DNA of 64,000 nt from Patescibacteria group bacterium UBA5738 (GCA_002419295.1 DIFW01000017.1:1-64000), one strand, 5' to 3'; shown: positions 25,472-36,182, numbered from the stretch's first letter. Notes: generated by a model from the sequence alone, not told the origin. Made by a program: numbers and translations.

Positions 25472-26101
25472 CTAAAGATACTTTTTCAGTTGTTTCAGCG
25501 AAGATATTTTGGTGATTGCCGGATCATCAATTTCAATATTTCCCTTTCTATCAAGCAAGATCGGTTTGATGCCCAGCGCCCGCGCGGGCAGGATGTCGTT
25601 TTCCAAACTGTCGCCCACCATCGCCGCTTCTTCGGGATCGGCCTTCATTTTTTCCAGCACCGCCAGAAACGCTTTCAAATCCGGTTTCCGCACCCCGCCG
25701 ATGGTGGGCGAAAAAATTTCAAAATGCCGCAGTTGGGAAATCCCCGCAATCGCGAATTTGGCGCTTAAAGTCAGAATCACCTTGTCTTGAGGAAGGTCAA
25801 GCGCTTCTTTGGCATCGCCAAACAGTTTGCAAACCAATTTTCTTTCCAAAAACGCGGCCAGCGCTTCGCGCCGGTCAAGTTCCAAAACAATCCCCAGCTT
25901 TTGAATGATCTTGTCGGCAACCTCTTGCCAACTTTTGGCGTGCGAAAAATAATCCGGCAAAACTTCGGACAGTTTCGCGGCCGCTTTTTCTTCGTCAACC
26001 GGCAAATTGAATTCTTTCAGCTTTTCAAACACCCGCCGATGCGCGGCGGGATCATAATACCCCAAAGTGCCGGAAAAATCAAAAATAACAAGCCGTATCA
26101 T
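25472..26101 (-). CDS. HAD-superfamily hydrolase
   Basis: A 209-residue haloacid-dehalogenase-like protein started at ATG 26101 (MIRLVIFDFSGTL). Motif I is DFSGTL, so the second Asp of the usual DxD is Ser, as in some members with altered chemistry. Motif II is the Ser/Thr in ILTLSAKF, motif III the Lys in VRKPDLKAF, and motif IV is GDSLENDI. A helical cap domain lies between about 20 and 90. The substrate is not predictable. Upstream in-frame ATGs overlap the divergent promoter at 26155 and are less likely. Confidence 0.88.
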   Translation of the reverse strand: MIRLVIFDFSGTLGYYDPAAHRRVFEKLKEFNLPVDEEKAAAKLSEVLPDYFSHAKSWQEVADKIIQKLGIVLELDRREALAAFLERKLVCKLFGDAKEALDLPQDKVILTLSAKFAIAGISQLRHFEIFSPTIGGVRKPDLKAFLAVLEKMKADPEEAAMVGDSLENDILPARALGIKPILLDRKGNIEIDDPAITKISSLKQLKKYL

Positions 26102-26154
26102 TTTAACATTGTTGGCATCTCCCACCATACCAAAAACCCGCGCTTTCTTCAACC

Positions 26155-26184
26155 TTGACATTTTCCCAAAAATATGCTTATACT
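26155..26184 (+). promoter_or_regulatory. Sigma-70-type promoter of the plus-strand secreted protein
   Basis: TTGACA (26155-26160), an 18-base spacer, and TATACT (26179-26184), followed by the Shine-Dalgarno GAGGTG at 26191-26196 and the GTG start at 26203. One of the best consensus matches in the window. Confidence 0.8.
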
Positions 26185-26202
26185 AAATCCGAGGTGAATC
26201 TT

Positions 26203-26646
26203 GTGAATAAATTTGTTGGTTTTCTGGTGCTCTTTCTGATTTTTATGAGCTCTAGCGCGCAATCGGTGGAATACAAGGTGGTCGAAAAATTCTCTCCCAA
26301 CATCCCAGGAGAATATATAACTGCCTATATTGGAGCAGTAGTAAATATATGGCCAGTAGAGAATGTCACAGGACCCAAAGTCATGCAATATTTTTTTGAG
26401 AATGGTATCACAAACATGACTTATATCTCCACGAGAAACGAGCCAATCTTTGGCATCTACAATGAATCAGATATTGAAGAGGTGGCATCTGCGATAGACC
26501 TTCAGAGTAAAAATCCTGTTATAGACAGAGCCTTCGGTGGACCATGTCTAACGACAGCCAATGAAGATGGAAAGATAATCATCAGAAGGGTGCTGGTTAA
26601 AGATAATGATACCGGTAAGATCAAGATGATTTTTCTGCCCACATAG
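26203..26646 (+). CDS. Small secreted protein of unknown function (isolated plus-strand gene)
   Basis: A 147-residue protein with a signal peptide (VNKFVGFLVLFLIFMSSSAQS, cleavage expected near SAQS-VEY) and a soluble domain with one Cys (GGPCLTT). I do not recognise the family. It is the only plus-strand protein gene between 1.6 and 64 kb. It is AT-richer, and its codon use (AGA, ATA, TCT) differs from the neighbours. It has its own promoter, a strong Shine-Dalgarno and an intrinsic terminator, so it is an independent unit, probably acquired from elsewhere. The GTG start at 26203 is chosen because of the Shine-Dalgarno; an upstream TTG would coincide with the -35 box. Confidence 0.82.
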   Translation: MNKFVGFLVLFLIFMSSSAQSVEYKVVEKFSPNIPGEYITAYIGAVVNIWPVENVTGPKVMQYFFENGITNMTYISTRNEPIFGIYNESDIEEVASAIDLQSKNPVIDRAFGGPCLTTANEDGKIIIRRVLVKDNDTGKIKMIFLPT

Positions 26647-26670
26647 GTACCGCAAGGTACTTCTTTTTTT
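26647..26670 (+). terminator. Intrinsic terminator of the secreted-protein gene
   Basis: GTACC-GCAA-GGTAC stem with a GNRA-type tetraloop directly after the stop codon, followed by a T-rich run (TTCTTTTTTT). Confidence 0.85.
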
Positions 26671-26679
26671 ACGCGAATT

Positions 26680-27672
26680 TTACGAATTGGTGAAAAAGAA
26701 AAAAGATACCGCGCCGATAAAAGCGGCGCCGGGAATGGTAAAAAACCAGGCCCAAACGATATTTAGCGTCACATTCCAGCGCACCGCGCTCAAACGCCGG
26801 GCGGCGCCCACTCCAGAGATGGCGCCGGTAATAACATGCGTGGTGCTCACCGGCACGCCCAGATGCGTGGCCGCGAAAATACTGATAGCACTGGCGCTTT
26901 CGGCGCAAAAACCGTCCAAGGGTTTCAATTTGGTGATTTTGGATCCCATGGTGCGCACAATGCGCCAACCGCCGCTCAAAGTTCCCAAGGCGATTGCCGC
27001 GTGCGCCGACAAAACAACCCACAAAGGAATCGCGAAAGTTTGAAGATAGCCACTAGTATAGAGCAGGCCGGTGATAATGCCCATGGTTTTTTGCGCGTCA
27101 TTGCCGCCGTGGCCCAAACTATAGGCGGCGGCCGAAAACAGCTGTAAAATCCGCGACCATTTGTTGACGCCGCTGGGCGTGCGCCGATAAGCCGCCCAGG
27201 AAGAAACAACTTTAAAAACATAACCCAATACCAGTCCGATCGTCGGCGCCAAAATGATGAACGCGAGAGTTTTGGTCCATCCGCCGGCAATGATCGCGGT
27301 AAGGCCGGCATGAGCCACAGCCGCGCCGGCGTAGCCGCCGATAAGCGCGTGCGACGAACTGGTGGGCAAGCCGATATACCAAGTGAACAGATTCCATCCG
27401 ATCGCGCCGATCAAGCCGCAAAAAATGACCATCGGAGTAACGGTCTTGATGTCAATCATGCCGGCGCCGATGGTATGGGCCACCGCGGTGCCAAAAATCG
27501 CGAATGCCGCAAAATTAAAAAACGCGGCCCAAACGACCGCCTGTTTGGGCGATAGCACTCGCGTGGATACGATTGTGGAAATGGAGTTGGCGGCATCGTG
27601 CATGCCGTTGGTGCAATCGAAAATCAACGCAGTGGCAATTATGAGAACAATAAATAAAAATTCCGGAGTCAT
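26680..27672 (-). CDS. PiT-family inorganic phosphate transporter
   Basis: A 330-residue membrane protein with about ten transmembrane helices. It shows the two inverted PiT signature segments, DCTNGMHDAANSISTIVSTR near the N-terminus and GHGGNDAQKTMGIITGLL in the second half, plus LGVPVSTTHVITGAISG near the end. PiT proteins move phosphate with H+ or Na+. The start is ATG 27672; a longer frame would need TTG. It lies 35 bases after a DUF47 regulator, the standard pairing. Confidence 0.95.
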   Translation of the reverse strand: MTPEFLFIVLIIATALIFDCTNGMHDAANSISTIVSTRVLSPKQAVVWAAFFNFAAFAIFGTAVAHTIGAGMIDIKTVTPMVIFCGLIGAIGWNLFTWYIGLPTSSSHALIGGYAGAAVAHAGLTAIIAGGWTKTLAFIILAPTIGLVLGYVFKVVSSWAAYRRTPSGVNKWSRILQLFSAAAYSLGHGGNDAQKTMGIITGLLYTSGYLQTFAIPLWVVLSAHAAIALGTLSGGWRIVRTMGSKITKLKPLDGFCAESASAISIFAATHLGVPVSTTHVITGAISGVGAARRLSAVRWNVTLNIVWAWFFTIPGAAFIGAVSFFFFTNS

Positions 27673-27707
27673 ATAATCGCTTGATGACCAAACCGCCAAA
27701 CTTGAAC

Positions 27708-28349
27708 CTACTGATTTTTGATCATAATGGATTCAAACATATTGCCGACATTTTCACAGCAATCAATGGCATTTTCCAAAGTTTCATAAATCTCTTTCAA
27801 CTTAATCACTTCCATCACCCGGCGGCAATCCGCGCACGGAGAATTCATCAATCCGCCCAGCGCCCGGCGATTGATCTCGTCGCCTTCGTTCTCGAGCTCG
27901 TTGAGCCTGGCGCACCTTTTATGCAGACTGTCGCGGTATTTTTTAACATCCTTGATTTCCTTGATTCCTTCTTTGATTTCGTTGGCGGCGGCGGCGATAA
28001 TTTTCACATATTCGGCAATTTCGTTGGGGAACGGAAGGGAAATTTTGTAAACATAGAGCCGGTTAACCGATCTTTCAATGAAATCGATAATATCGTCAAG
28101 ATTTTGCCGCAAAAGATCAATGTCTTCGCCTTCCAGCGGCGTGATGAAATTCTTGCGCAAATGATCCATAACCTCGTGGCCCACGCTGTCCGCTTCCCGT
28201 TCCAGATTTTTCAGATTAAGCCAAACTTCTCTAAGATTGTGGCCGTCATTCATCAAAACCGACAATATATCCGAAGCCTGACCGAGCAGTTCGGCTTGTT
28301 TCTCGAAAAGCTGATAAAACAATCCGTTTTGGGGAAATAAACTCACCAT
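27708..28349 (-). CDS. DUF47/PhoU-like partner of the phosphate transporter
   Basis: A 213-residue helical protein with the DUF47 pattern (NLKNLEREADSVGHEVMDHL, RQNLDDIIDFIERSVNRLY, NELENEGDEINRRAL, ENAIDCCENVGNMFESIMIK). The acidic EREAD and ENEGDE motifs are the metal-cluster sites of PhoU-like proteins. DUF47 proteins are nearly always encoded next to PiT transporters and are thought to control them. It lies between the ATP operon terminator and the transporter. Confidence 0.93.
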   Translation of the reverse strand: MVSLFPQNGLFYQLFEKQAELLGQASDILSVLMNDGHNLREVWLNLKNLEREADSVGHEVMDHLRKNFITPLEGEDIDLLRQNLDDIIDFIERSVNRLYVYKISLPFPNEIAEYVKIIAAAANEIKEGIKEIKDVKKYRDSLHKRCARLNELENEGDEINRRALGGLMNSPCADCRRVMEVIKLKEIYETLENAIDCCENVGNMFESIMIKNQ

Positions 28350-28357
28350 ATTTTTAT

Positions 28358-28388
28358 AAAAAAACCAGCCGGCAAGGGCTGATTTTTT
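28358..28388 (-). terminator. Intrinsic terminator of the ATP synthase operon
   Basis: A 12-bp stem with a six-base loop eight bases after the atpC stop, followed by a T-run. One pair is G-T on the minus strand and would be C-A on the plus strand, so it is built to work for the minus-strand transcript. Confidence 0.88.
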
Positions 28389-28395
28389 ATATATG

Positions 28396-28635
28396 TTAGA
28401 ATTTTTTTAACAAGATCACGGTTTTTTTCTTCTCCACCTCCAAAATACCGCCCTCAATCTCTTTTTCAATTTCTTTGCCGGCGGTATGGATTTTCATCCT
28501 GCCGGCCTTCAAAACCGAAATCAACGGCGCGTGATCGGGCAAAACCGCAATCTGGCCGCTTCGCGTGGGCAGAATTATTTTTTCCGCATCGCCGGAAAAT
28601 TCAATCCCCTTGGGCGTAATAATTTCCAAATCCAT
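28396..28635 (-). CDS. atpC: ATP synthase epsilon subunit, short form
   Basis: A 79-residue protein covering only the N-terminal beta-barrel (PKGIEFSGDAEKIILPTRSG, LPDHAPLISVLKAG, GGILEVEKKKTVIL). The C-terminal two-helix domain that inhibits ATP hydrolysis in longer epsilon subunits (about 130 residues) is missing, so that control is presumably lost. Last gene of the ATP operon, five bases after atpD. Confidence 0.93.
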   Translation of the reverse strand: MDLEIITPKGIEFSGDAEKIILPTRSGQIAVLPDHAPLISVLKAGRMKIHTAGKEIEKEIEGGILEVEKKKTVILLKKF

Positions 28636-28640
28636 AATTT

Positions 28641-30134
<1,494 letters not shown>

Positions 30135-30137
30135 TTT

Positions 30138-31010
30138 TTATCCAAGGACTTCTTTCGCCGATGATATTTCGCAAACCTCATTGGTAATTTGTTCCTGGCG
30201 CGCTTTATTGTAGGCCAGCGTCAATTCGCCCACCCGTTCCCGCGCGTTGTCCGAGGCGTTGCGCATCGCCGTCATTCTCGCGGAATGTTCGGAGGCATTG
30301 CTCTCCAAAACGCACTGGTAGATCAAATACATCACCAGCTGGGGAATAATCTCTTTCACCAGCATATCGGCCGACGGTTCAATTTTCGTTTCCGCGTTTT
30401 CGGCGGCATCTTCGGCCTCGCCGGCAAACTCTTTCAATTCATCCCATTCCAGCGGCAACAACTGGATTGTTTTCGGATTTTGGCAAAAGGTGGAAATAAA
30501 ATCGGTCCAAATCAGATAAACGCGCTGATAACGGTTTTCAATATAGGATTTGATGATGAAATCCGACATCGGTTTTATCTCTTCCAGAGAACCGAAATTG
30601 CCGATGCCGGTTAGAAAATGATCAAAATTCCTTTGCCGTTTTTTAAAAAACGAAACCGCTTTCTTCCCCACCGGTAAAATCGCGACATTTGATTTTTCTT
30701 CCAATTTTTCAATTTCCTCTTGCGCGCGCTTCAAAATATTCTGATTGAACGATCCGCAAAATCCCCGGTCCGAAGCGATTACCACCGCCAGCGCGTCGCG
30801 CAATTTCCGCTTGCGCAAGCGGACCTTGTCTTTCAGGGTCGGCTCCATCCGGCGCACGAGCCGCCCCATTCTTTGCGCGAAAGGGCGGGAAGCCAGCGCG
30901 TATTTCTGCGCCTTTTTCATCTTCAACGCCGACAGCGTTTCCAGCGCGCCGGTTAATTTCCAAATGTTGGAAACCGATTGGATTTTAAGACGGATTTCTT
31001 TTAATTCCAT
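30138..31010 (-). CDS. atpG: ATP synthase gamma subunit
   Basis: The 290-residue rotor shaft. The N-terminal helix MELKEIRLKIQSVSNIWKLT and the C-terminal helix with MTAMRNASDNARERVGELTL form the coiled coil inside F1. SDRGFCGSFNQNIL is the conserved Rossmann-fold segment. It lies 12 bases after atpA. Confidence 0.97.
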   Translation of the reverse strand: MELKEIRLKIQSVSNIWKLTGALETLSALKMKKAQKYALASRPFAQRMGRLVRRMEPTLKDKVRLRKRKLRDALAVVIASDRGFCGSFNQNILKRAQEEIEKLEEKSNVAILPVGKKAVSFFKKRQRNFDHFLTGIGNFGSLEEIKPMSDFIIKSYIENRYQRVYLIWTDFISTFCQNPKTIQLLPLEWDELKEFAGEAEDAAENAETKIEPSADMLVKEIIPQLVMYLIYQCVLESNASEHSARMTAMRNASDNARERVGELTLAYNKARQEQITNEVCEISSAKEVLG

Positions 31011-31022
31011 TGAACTTTGGAT

Positions 31023-32522
31023 TTAATTTTTTGCCTTCTTGGCGTTCTTGATCACTTCCTCAAGCTTGGCTTCAGCGTCGCTGTTTAATTCCCGGGTCTC
31101 GCGAATTTTCGCCAAAATTTCTTTTTCGCCAACGCCAATTTCTTTAAGCAAATTTTCTTTAAATTCGCCGATTTTTTCCATCGGCACATCGTCCAAAAAT
31201 CCCTTCACTCCGGCAAAAATCATCGCCGTTTCTTTTTCAAACGACAACGGCCGCAAATCAGCCTGCTTTAAAAGTTCGCGCATGCGCTTGCCGCGCTCCA
31301 ACAGCTGGCGCGTTTGCGCGTCAAGTTCTTCGGTAAATTCCGAAAATCTTTCCAGTTCTTGAAATTGCGCCAGATCAAGCTTGAGCGTCCCGGCCACTTT
31401 TTTGACCGCGGCGGTCTGGGCCTTGGCGCCCACGCGCGACACCGAAGTCCCCACATCAATCGCGGGGCGCTGGCCTTTATAAAAAAGCGCCGAATTCAAA
31501 AATATCTGGCCGTCGGTAATGGAAATCACATTGGTCGGAATGTATCCGGAGATATCGCCGGCTTGAGTTTCCACGATCGGCAACGCGGTGAGCGAGCCGC
31601 CTCCCAATTTTTCCGAAAGGCGCGCGGCGCGCTCCAGCAGGCGGGAATGAAGATAAAAAATGTCGCCCGGATAAGCTTCGCGGCCCGGCGGACGGCGCAG
31701 AACCAGAGAAACCTCGCGCCATGCCCACGCCTGCTTGGTTAGATCGTCATAAACCGCCACCGCGTCTTGTCCGTGATCGCGGAACCATTCGCCCATCGCG
31801 CACCCGGTGTAGGGAGCCAAATAAAGCAAGCTGGCCGGATCGTCGGCAAATGACGCCACCACAATGGTGTATTCCATCGCGCCAGCATCTTCCAATGTTT
31901 TTACCAAACGCTTGATTTTTGATTTTTTCTGGCCGCAAGCGACATAAACGCAAATCGGACGATTCTTTTCATTTTTTTGATTGATAATCATATCAATCGC
32001 GATCGCGGTCTTTCCCAATCCCCGGTCGCCCAGAATAAGTTCTCGCTGTCCGCGCCCGATCGGCACCAGGCTGTCAACCGCCAAAACTCCGGTGTGCAAC
32101 GGCTGGTCCACCGGCTGGCGGTCAATCACTCCGGGGGCAGGGCGTTCGATCGGGTAGGTTTCCTTGGCGCCGATCGGCCCCTTGCCATCAACCGGACGGC
32201 CCAGCGGATCCACCACGCGCCCGACAAGCTCCGGACCCACCGGCACGGAAATCGTTTTTTTGGTGCGTTTCACCACATCGCCTTCCTTGATGGCGTCATC
32301 CGGCCCCAAAACGATAATGCCGGTTTCATATTCTTCCAGATTAAGCGCCAACCCGAAAGCGCGCGCTTTTTCAAATTCAACCATCTCAAAATTTTCCACA
32401 TTCATCAGCCCCGATGCCTTGACCACGCCGTCGCCTACTTCAACCACATGGCCGATCTCGTCAATTTTGGCCGATGGCGCGGCGGTTTCCAACTGGCGTT
32501 TGAATTGTTCTATTTTGTCCAT
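31023..32522 (-). CDS. atpA: ATP synthase alpha subunit
   Basis: The 499-residue non-catalytic nucleotide-binding F1 subunit. P-loop [35 protein letters not shown], and the alpha signature [13 protein letters not shown]. The usual GDRQTGKTA glutamine-threonine pair is GL here. Length is typical. It follows atpH by 11 bases. Confidence 0.98.
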   Translation of the reverse strand: MDKIEQFKRQLETAAPSAKIDEIGHVVEVGDGVVKASGLMNVENFEMVEFEKARAFGLALNLEEYETGIIVLGPDDAIKEGDVVKRTKKTISVPVGPELVGRVVDPLGRPVDGKGPIGAKETYPIERPAPGVIDRQPVDQPLHTGVLAVDSLVPIGRGQRELILGDRGLGKTAIAIDMIINQKNEKNRPICVYVACGQKKSKIKRLVKTLEDAGAMEYTIVVASFADDPASLLYLAPYTGCAMGEWFRDHGQDAVAVYDDLTKQAWAWREVSLVLRRPPGREAYPGDIFYLHSRLLERAARLSEKLGGGSLTALPIVETQAGDISGYIPTNVISITDGQIFLNSALFYKGQRPAIDVGTSVSRVGAKAQTAAVKKVAGTLKLDLAQFQELERFSEFTEELDAQTRQLLERGKRMRELLKQADLRPLSFEKETAMIFAGVKGFLDDVPMEKIGEFKENLLKEIGVGEKEILAKIRETRELNSDAEAKLEEVIKNAKKAKN

Positions 32523-32533
32523 AAAATTTCAAA

Positions 32534-32923
32534 TTAAAAATTTTTTCCAAGTTGTTCCAATTGCCCTCTTATCGACGCGTCAATCAAATATTTGTCCGTG
32601 GCGGCGATAAATCCGCCGACAATTGACGGATCGATCCTCACATCGGCGTCTTCGCCGTTCTCCATCCGGCCCCCCAAAATTTTTTCAAGTTTGGCGGAAA
32701 CTTCCGCCGGTTGCTCCCGCGCGAAAACAATTTCAAATTTCGCCCGTTTTTTCATTTCCCCCAAGGCATTACTCACGATTTTTCCCAGAAGGTAATCCCT
32801 TTTCTTGGCGCGCAAAACCTCTTTCAGGCGCAAAATCACTTTTTTTTGCTCGGCGGCGGATTTTCCAAAACATTCTTTGATCAATGCCGCGGTCCAAATT
32901 TTAATCGCTTTTTTACTGTTCAT
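32534..32923 (-). CDS. atpH: ATP synthase delta subunit, short form
   Basis: A 129-residue protein; normal delta subunits are about 175-180. The C-terminal signature DPSIVGGFIAATDKYLIDAS ... RGQLEQL is present, while the N-terminal helical bundle that grips the alpha subunits is shortened. It lies between atpF and atpA, as expected for delta. Confidence 0.88.
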   Translation of the reverse strand: MNSKKAIKIWTAALIKECFGKSAAEQKKVILRLKEVLRAKKRDYLLGKIVSNALGEMKKRAKFEIVFAREQPAEVSAKLEKILGGRMENGEDADVRIDPSIVGGFIAATDKYLIDASIRGQLEQLGKNF

Positions 32924-32943
32924 ATCGCAAGATAATCTTGGTG

Positions 32944-33429
32944 CTATAATTCCGCGGCCAGCTTCTCAATCAATTTCCGATCTTGGTCTTTGGTGAGTTT
33001 TTGCGCCAAAAATTTTTCCGAAACGGCCATTGCCAAATCAAGCGCTTCGCGGGAAAGCCGTTCCCGCTCCCGGCCCCGCTCTTTTTCCGCGGCGGCGCGC
33101 GCGTTTTCAACTATCCGCTTTTTTTCTTCTTCGGCGTCGGCCAAAATCGCGGCGGCATGGCTTTGGGCTTTTGTTTGCGCTTCGGCAATCAGCTCCTTGG
33201 CCCTTTTTTCGCCCGCCGATTTCACTTCCTCGCCCAACGCGCGGATTTTTACCAGCGATTTCTCCGCTTCTTCGGCCTTGGCCACTCCCGACGCGATCTC
33301 TTTGCGCCGTTTTTCCAAAATCGCCAAAAACGGCCGATAGGCGTATTTTTTCAAGATCACCGCCAAAACGATAAAAGTGGCGATATTGCCGATTAAAATT
33401 CTGGGATCAATGCCCAAACCTCCTTCCAT
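32944..33429 (-). CDS. atpF: ATP synthase b subunit
   Basis: About 161 residues when started at ATG 33429 (MEGGLGIDPRILIGN). One N-terminal transmembrane helix (IATFIVLAVILKKYAYRPF) is followed by a long charged right-handed coiled coil (EKRRKEIASGVAKAEEAEKS ... KRAKELIAEAQTKAQ). It forms the peripheral stalk. An upstream in-frame ATG at 33507 falls in the AT-rich spacer and is unlikely. Confidence 0.95.
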   Translation of the reverse strand: MEGGLGIDPRILIGNIATFIVLAVILKKYAYRPFLAILEKRRKEIASGVAKAEEAEKSLVKIRALGEEVKSAGEKRAKELIAEAQTKAQSHAAAILADAEEEKKRIVENARAAAEKERGRERERLSREALDLAMAVSEKFLAQKLTKDQDRKLIEKLAAEL

Positions 33430-33434
33430 AATCT

Positions 33435-33600
33435 TACAAATTCCAATTTTCAAATTCCAATTTTCAATGAATGTTCCAATTGAATTAATTTTCAAATAAA
33501 ATGCCAAATTCGCATTTCATTTGCAACATTGAAACATTGTGATTTGATTGAAAATTGCTTGCCCGCCGTAGCCTTGGCGAAGGCGGGAAAATTGAAAATT
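33435..33600. repeat. AT-rich inverted-repeat spacer between atpE and atpF
   Basis: Contains repeated CAAATTCCAATTTTCAA words, TTTGCAACATTG (also near 30090-30101), and an embedded GC-rich hairpin at 33562-33587 (CCCGCC ... GGCGGG) of the GAAGGCGGG type also seen at 47357-47396. Confidence 0.65.
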
Positions 33601-33675
33601 GAAAATTACTTTTGCGCTCCATGGTTTGCTCCGCCGATTGCGCGGCAAACCGCGGAGAACAAAACTCCGCGAAAA

Positions 33676-33909
<234 letters not shown>

Positions 33910-33933
33910 TTAATTAAATTTATCAATGATAAT

Positions 33934-34164
33934 TTATAATTTATCATTCTTTTTTGACCTTTTTTCAAGAAACGGTAAAATTACTTGCTTAACCTCGATA
34001 ATCACCGCGGCAAACCCCGCCAACAAGCATACTATCACAAACAGCGGCATTGTATCAAATTTCCGGTCAAGCCACAACCCCAAAATCAGAAAAACTATCA
34101 AAGGAATCGCAATCAAAAAGCCCAATTCCAATCCCAACACCATCGCCCGCGCCAACATATTCAT
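33934..34164 (-). CDS. AtpZ/AtpI-family small membrane protein
   Basis: A 76-residue protein with two transmembrane helices (LGFLIAIPLIVFLILGLWLD and PLFVIVCLLAGFAAVIIEVK) matching the AtpZ/AtpI family, which helps c-ring assembly or ion supply. It lies between atpB and atpE; in most operons it comes before atpB. A 38-bp spacer repeat begins two bases upstream of its ATG. Confidence 0.85.
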   Translation of the reverse strand: MNMLARAMVLGLELGFLIAIPLIVFLILGLWLDRKFDTMPLFVIVCLLAGFAAVIIEVKQVILPFLEKRSKKNDKL

Positions 34165-34165
34165 A

Positions 34166-34203
34166 AATTTAAAATGTAAAAATCAAAAATCAAAATTACA
34201 ATG
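34166..34203. repeat. AT-rich 38-bp spacer repeat, copy 3 (reverse orientation)
   Basis: Reverse complement of 18128-18165 with one substitution. It abuts the start codon of the AtpZ/AtpI-like gene. The rest of the spacer to atpB (34225-34280) matches 18051-18095 in reverse for more than 20 bases. Confidence 0.88.
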
Positions 34204-34283
34204 TAAAATTTAAAATGTCTTTGTATCTTTAATTTTAAACTTTAAATTGCCATTTTCCATTTTGATTTTTTAATTTTGATTTA

Positions 34284-34997
34284 TTACGCATGCGCTTCCG
34301 TAGCCGTTGAATAAAACACCACTACCAGCGATGAAAATATAAACGCCTGCAAAAATCCCACCAGAGTTTCCAATCCCAAAAACGGCAGAGGCACTAAATA
34401 TGCCAGCGACCAGTGGATGCCCGTGGATACCACGATCAACAGAACCTCGCCGGCGAACAAATTGCCGAAAAGCCGCATTGACAGCGAAATAATGCGGGTA
34501 AATTCGCCCATCAGCTCCAACAGCCCTACGAACAACAACACCGGACTCTTAAAATTAAAAAACTTGCCCAAATACGGAACAAGCCCCAAATTTCTCAACG
34601 CCAAATAGTTGACATAAAACATCGACAGCGCCGCCAAAGCAACGGTGAAATTCAAATCGGAGCTCGGCGCGCGCAAAATGGAAAACGATCCCAATCCGGG
34701 AATCAACTCCACCAAATTGGCCGCCCAAATGAACAAAAATAAGGTCATCGCGAACGGAAAAATTTCCAAAGTTTTTTTGCGCGAATTGGTAATGGAATCG
34801 CAAAAATTCAAAAATGTTTCCAAAATGAATTCCAAAAAATTCTGGATTTTGCCGGGAACAATTTTCGCCTTCGCGAAAACCAACGGCAAAAACACCGCCA
34901 AGCCGATTGCCAGCAAAATCATCCAAAAACCGGTATTGGTAACGGTAATGCCCCCGATTTCAAACGCGGCGTGCGCCGCCACGGATATTTCTTCCAT
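34284..34997 (-). CDS. atpB: ATP synthase a subunit
   Basis: A 237-residue Fo channel protein with five to six transmembrane helices. The essential Arg is in SLSMRLFGNLFAGE; FPFAMTLFLFIWAANLVELI and the final FSSLVVVFY helix are typical. First gene of the operon, about 60 bases after a predicted promoter. Confidence 0.97.
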   Translation of the reverse strand: MEEISVAAHAAFEIGGITVTNTGFWMILLAIGLAVFLPLVFAKAKIVPGKIQNFLEFILETFLNFCDSITNSRKKTLEIFPFAMTLFLFIWAANLVELIPGLGSFSILRAPSSDLNFTVALAALSMFYVNYLALRNLGLVPYLGKFFNFKSPVLLFVGLLELMGEFTRIISLSMRLFGNLFAGEVLLIVVSTGIHWSLAYLVPLPFLGLETLVGFLQAFIFSSLVVVFYSTATEAHA

Positions 34998-35056
34998 AGA
35001 TTTCGCTAAATTCTCGCTTCCTCAAAAAAACGCACCCTCCTGTCGGGTTCAGTTTA

Positions 35057-35085
35057 AATCTACTCCTTTTACCCTCCAAAGTCAA
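35057..35085 (-). promoter_or_regulatory. Predicted ATP synthase operon promoter
   Basis: Minus-strand TTGACT (35085-35080), a 17-base spacer, then TAGATT (35062-35057), about 60 bases before the atpB ATG. Confidence 0.6.
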
Positions 35086-35196
35086 CAATGTGTATGTGAA
35101 CTTAGACAAGTTTGAGTATTGCACAACGCAAGATGAGCCCCAAAATTATCACCCCCCATATCATCCGCCTCTTGCGCTTTCGGAAAACACAAAAAG

Positions 35197-35213
35197 CAGG
35201 GGTTCAACCCCTG
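35197..35213. repeat. GGT-N3-ACC hairpin (CAGGGGT subfamily)
   Basis: CAGGGGT and ACCCCTG, 7-bp perfect arms, loop TCA, 47 bases after the rnhA stop. The same hairpin with longer arms is at 39987-40007. Confidence 0.82.
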
Positions 35214-35259
35214 AAAAATTCAAATATTATGTCAATATCCAATTATCCGATAAAATGCC

Positions 35260-35859
35260 TCATCCCCTATGAAATCCCAGATCCGCGGGGTTGGCGCCGC
35301 CGGAAATTCGCCCGATTTGGCCGCCGAGCCGTTCAAATTTCCGCCGCAATTTAGCGACTTCGTTCGCCAGCGCGATTGTCTCGCCGTCCATTTCTTTTTT
35401 AATATGTCCCTTGGACCAAAAATCCAGCACCAATTTGCTGTCGCCAAAAATTTTTTCCATCCCGGTTTCCAGCGCGATTTGCAACGCGTATTTGCACGCC
35501 AAAAGCTCGCCGAAATTATTCGTCCGTCCGCGTTCAAGCAGGTAATGGCCGCGCGCGCTCAATTCGTCTTCGGGCAAAACCCGATGAAGCAAGCCGTGCC
35601 CCCGGCTGTCGGTAACGCTGATTTCCACGCCGTTGCCGCCGCCCGTGCCCGCGTCAAAATAAATCCCCGGCTCAAGAGCAATGTGCTTGGTCGCGTAATC
35701 CGCGCCCGCGTCCAGCCATCGCCGCGCCTCGCCTTCGCTTTCAAACGACTTGTATCTCGCTCCCGATTGCCCGCCCACAATCTCGGCGCACTCGTTCCAA
35801 TTGTCCGTGACGCCTTTTTCATCCCCCGCTTTATACGCGTAAAATTTCTTCTTGGCCAT
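35260..35859 (-). CDS. rnhA: Ribonuclease HI with N-terminal viroplasmin-like RNA-binding domain
   Basis: A 199-residue protein. Residues about 3-50 (KKFYAYKAGDEKGVTDNW ... YKSFESEGEARRWL) form the caulimovirus-viroplasmin domain that binds RNA-DNA hybrids. The RNase H fold follows with catalytic Asp in IYFDAGT, Glu in NNFGELLACKYAL, Asp in FGDSKLVLDFW and the final acidic residue in NPADLGFH. It removes RNA from hybrids. The active site looks intact. Confidence 0.92.
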   Translation of the reverse strand: MAKKKFYAYKAGDEKGVTDNWNECAEIVGGQSGARYKSFESEGEARRWLDAGADYATKHIALEPGIYFDAGTGGGNGVEISVTDSRGHGLLHRVLPEDELSARGHYLLERGRTNNFGELLACKYALQIALETGMEKIFGDSKLVLDFWSKGHIKKEMDGETIALANEVAKLRRKFERLGGQIGRISGGANPADLGFHRG

Positions 35860-35865
35860 AATAAA

Positions 35866-36138
35866 TTACTTTTTTCTTAATCTTAACCGCATAAATAATG
35901 TGAGTCCGTTGGCAAACAAATATAAACTTGAAACAAAAATAAACGGAATATCTTTCAAGATCAACAATCCGTACAACCAAGTAATGCCGTTTGTCGCCAC
36001 CCAGATAAAATAAGACGACACATTGGCGCTCGGTTTCCCGCGCCAAAGGTCTTTTATCGTCGGCCAATAAGCCGCCACCCCGACAATCCCGGTGCTTCCA
36101 TACGCCAGCGTAAGCGCTTGAATCAGAATATCTTGCAT
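35866..36138 (-). CDS. PQ-loop/SemiSWEET-like small membrane protein
   Basis: A 90-residue protein with three predicted transmembrane helices started at ATG 36138 (MQDILIQALTLAYGSTGIVG). The segment VAAYWPTIKDLWR ... SYFIWVATNGITWLYGL follows the half-transporter pattern of the PQ-loop/SemiSWEET superfamily, which work as dimers on sugars or small solutes. The substrate is unknown. It ends seven bases before rnhA. Confidence 0.65.
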   Translation of the reverse strand: MQDILIQALTLAYGSTGIVGVAAYWPTIKDLWRGKPSANVSSYFIWVATNGITWLYGLLILKDIPFIFVSSLYLFANGLTLFMRLRLRKK

Positions 36139-36182
36139 AAATTTCAATTTACAAACAGATTCCAATCGTAAATGTTTTTTAA

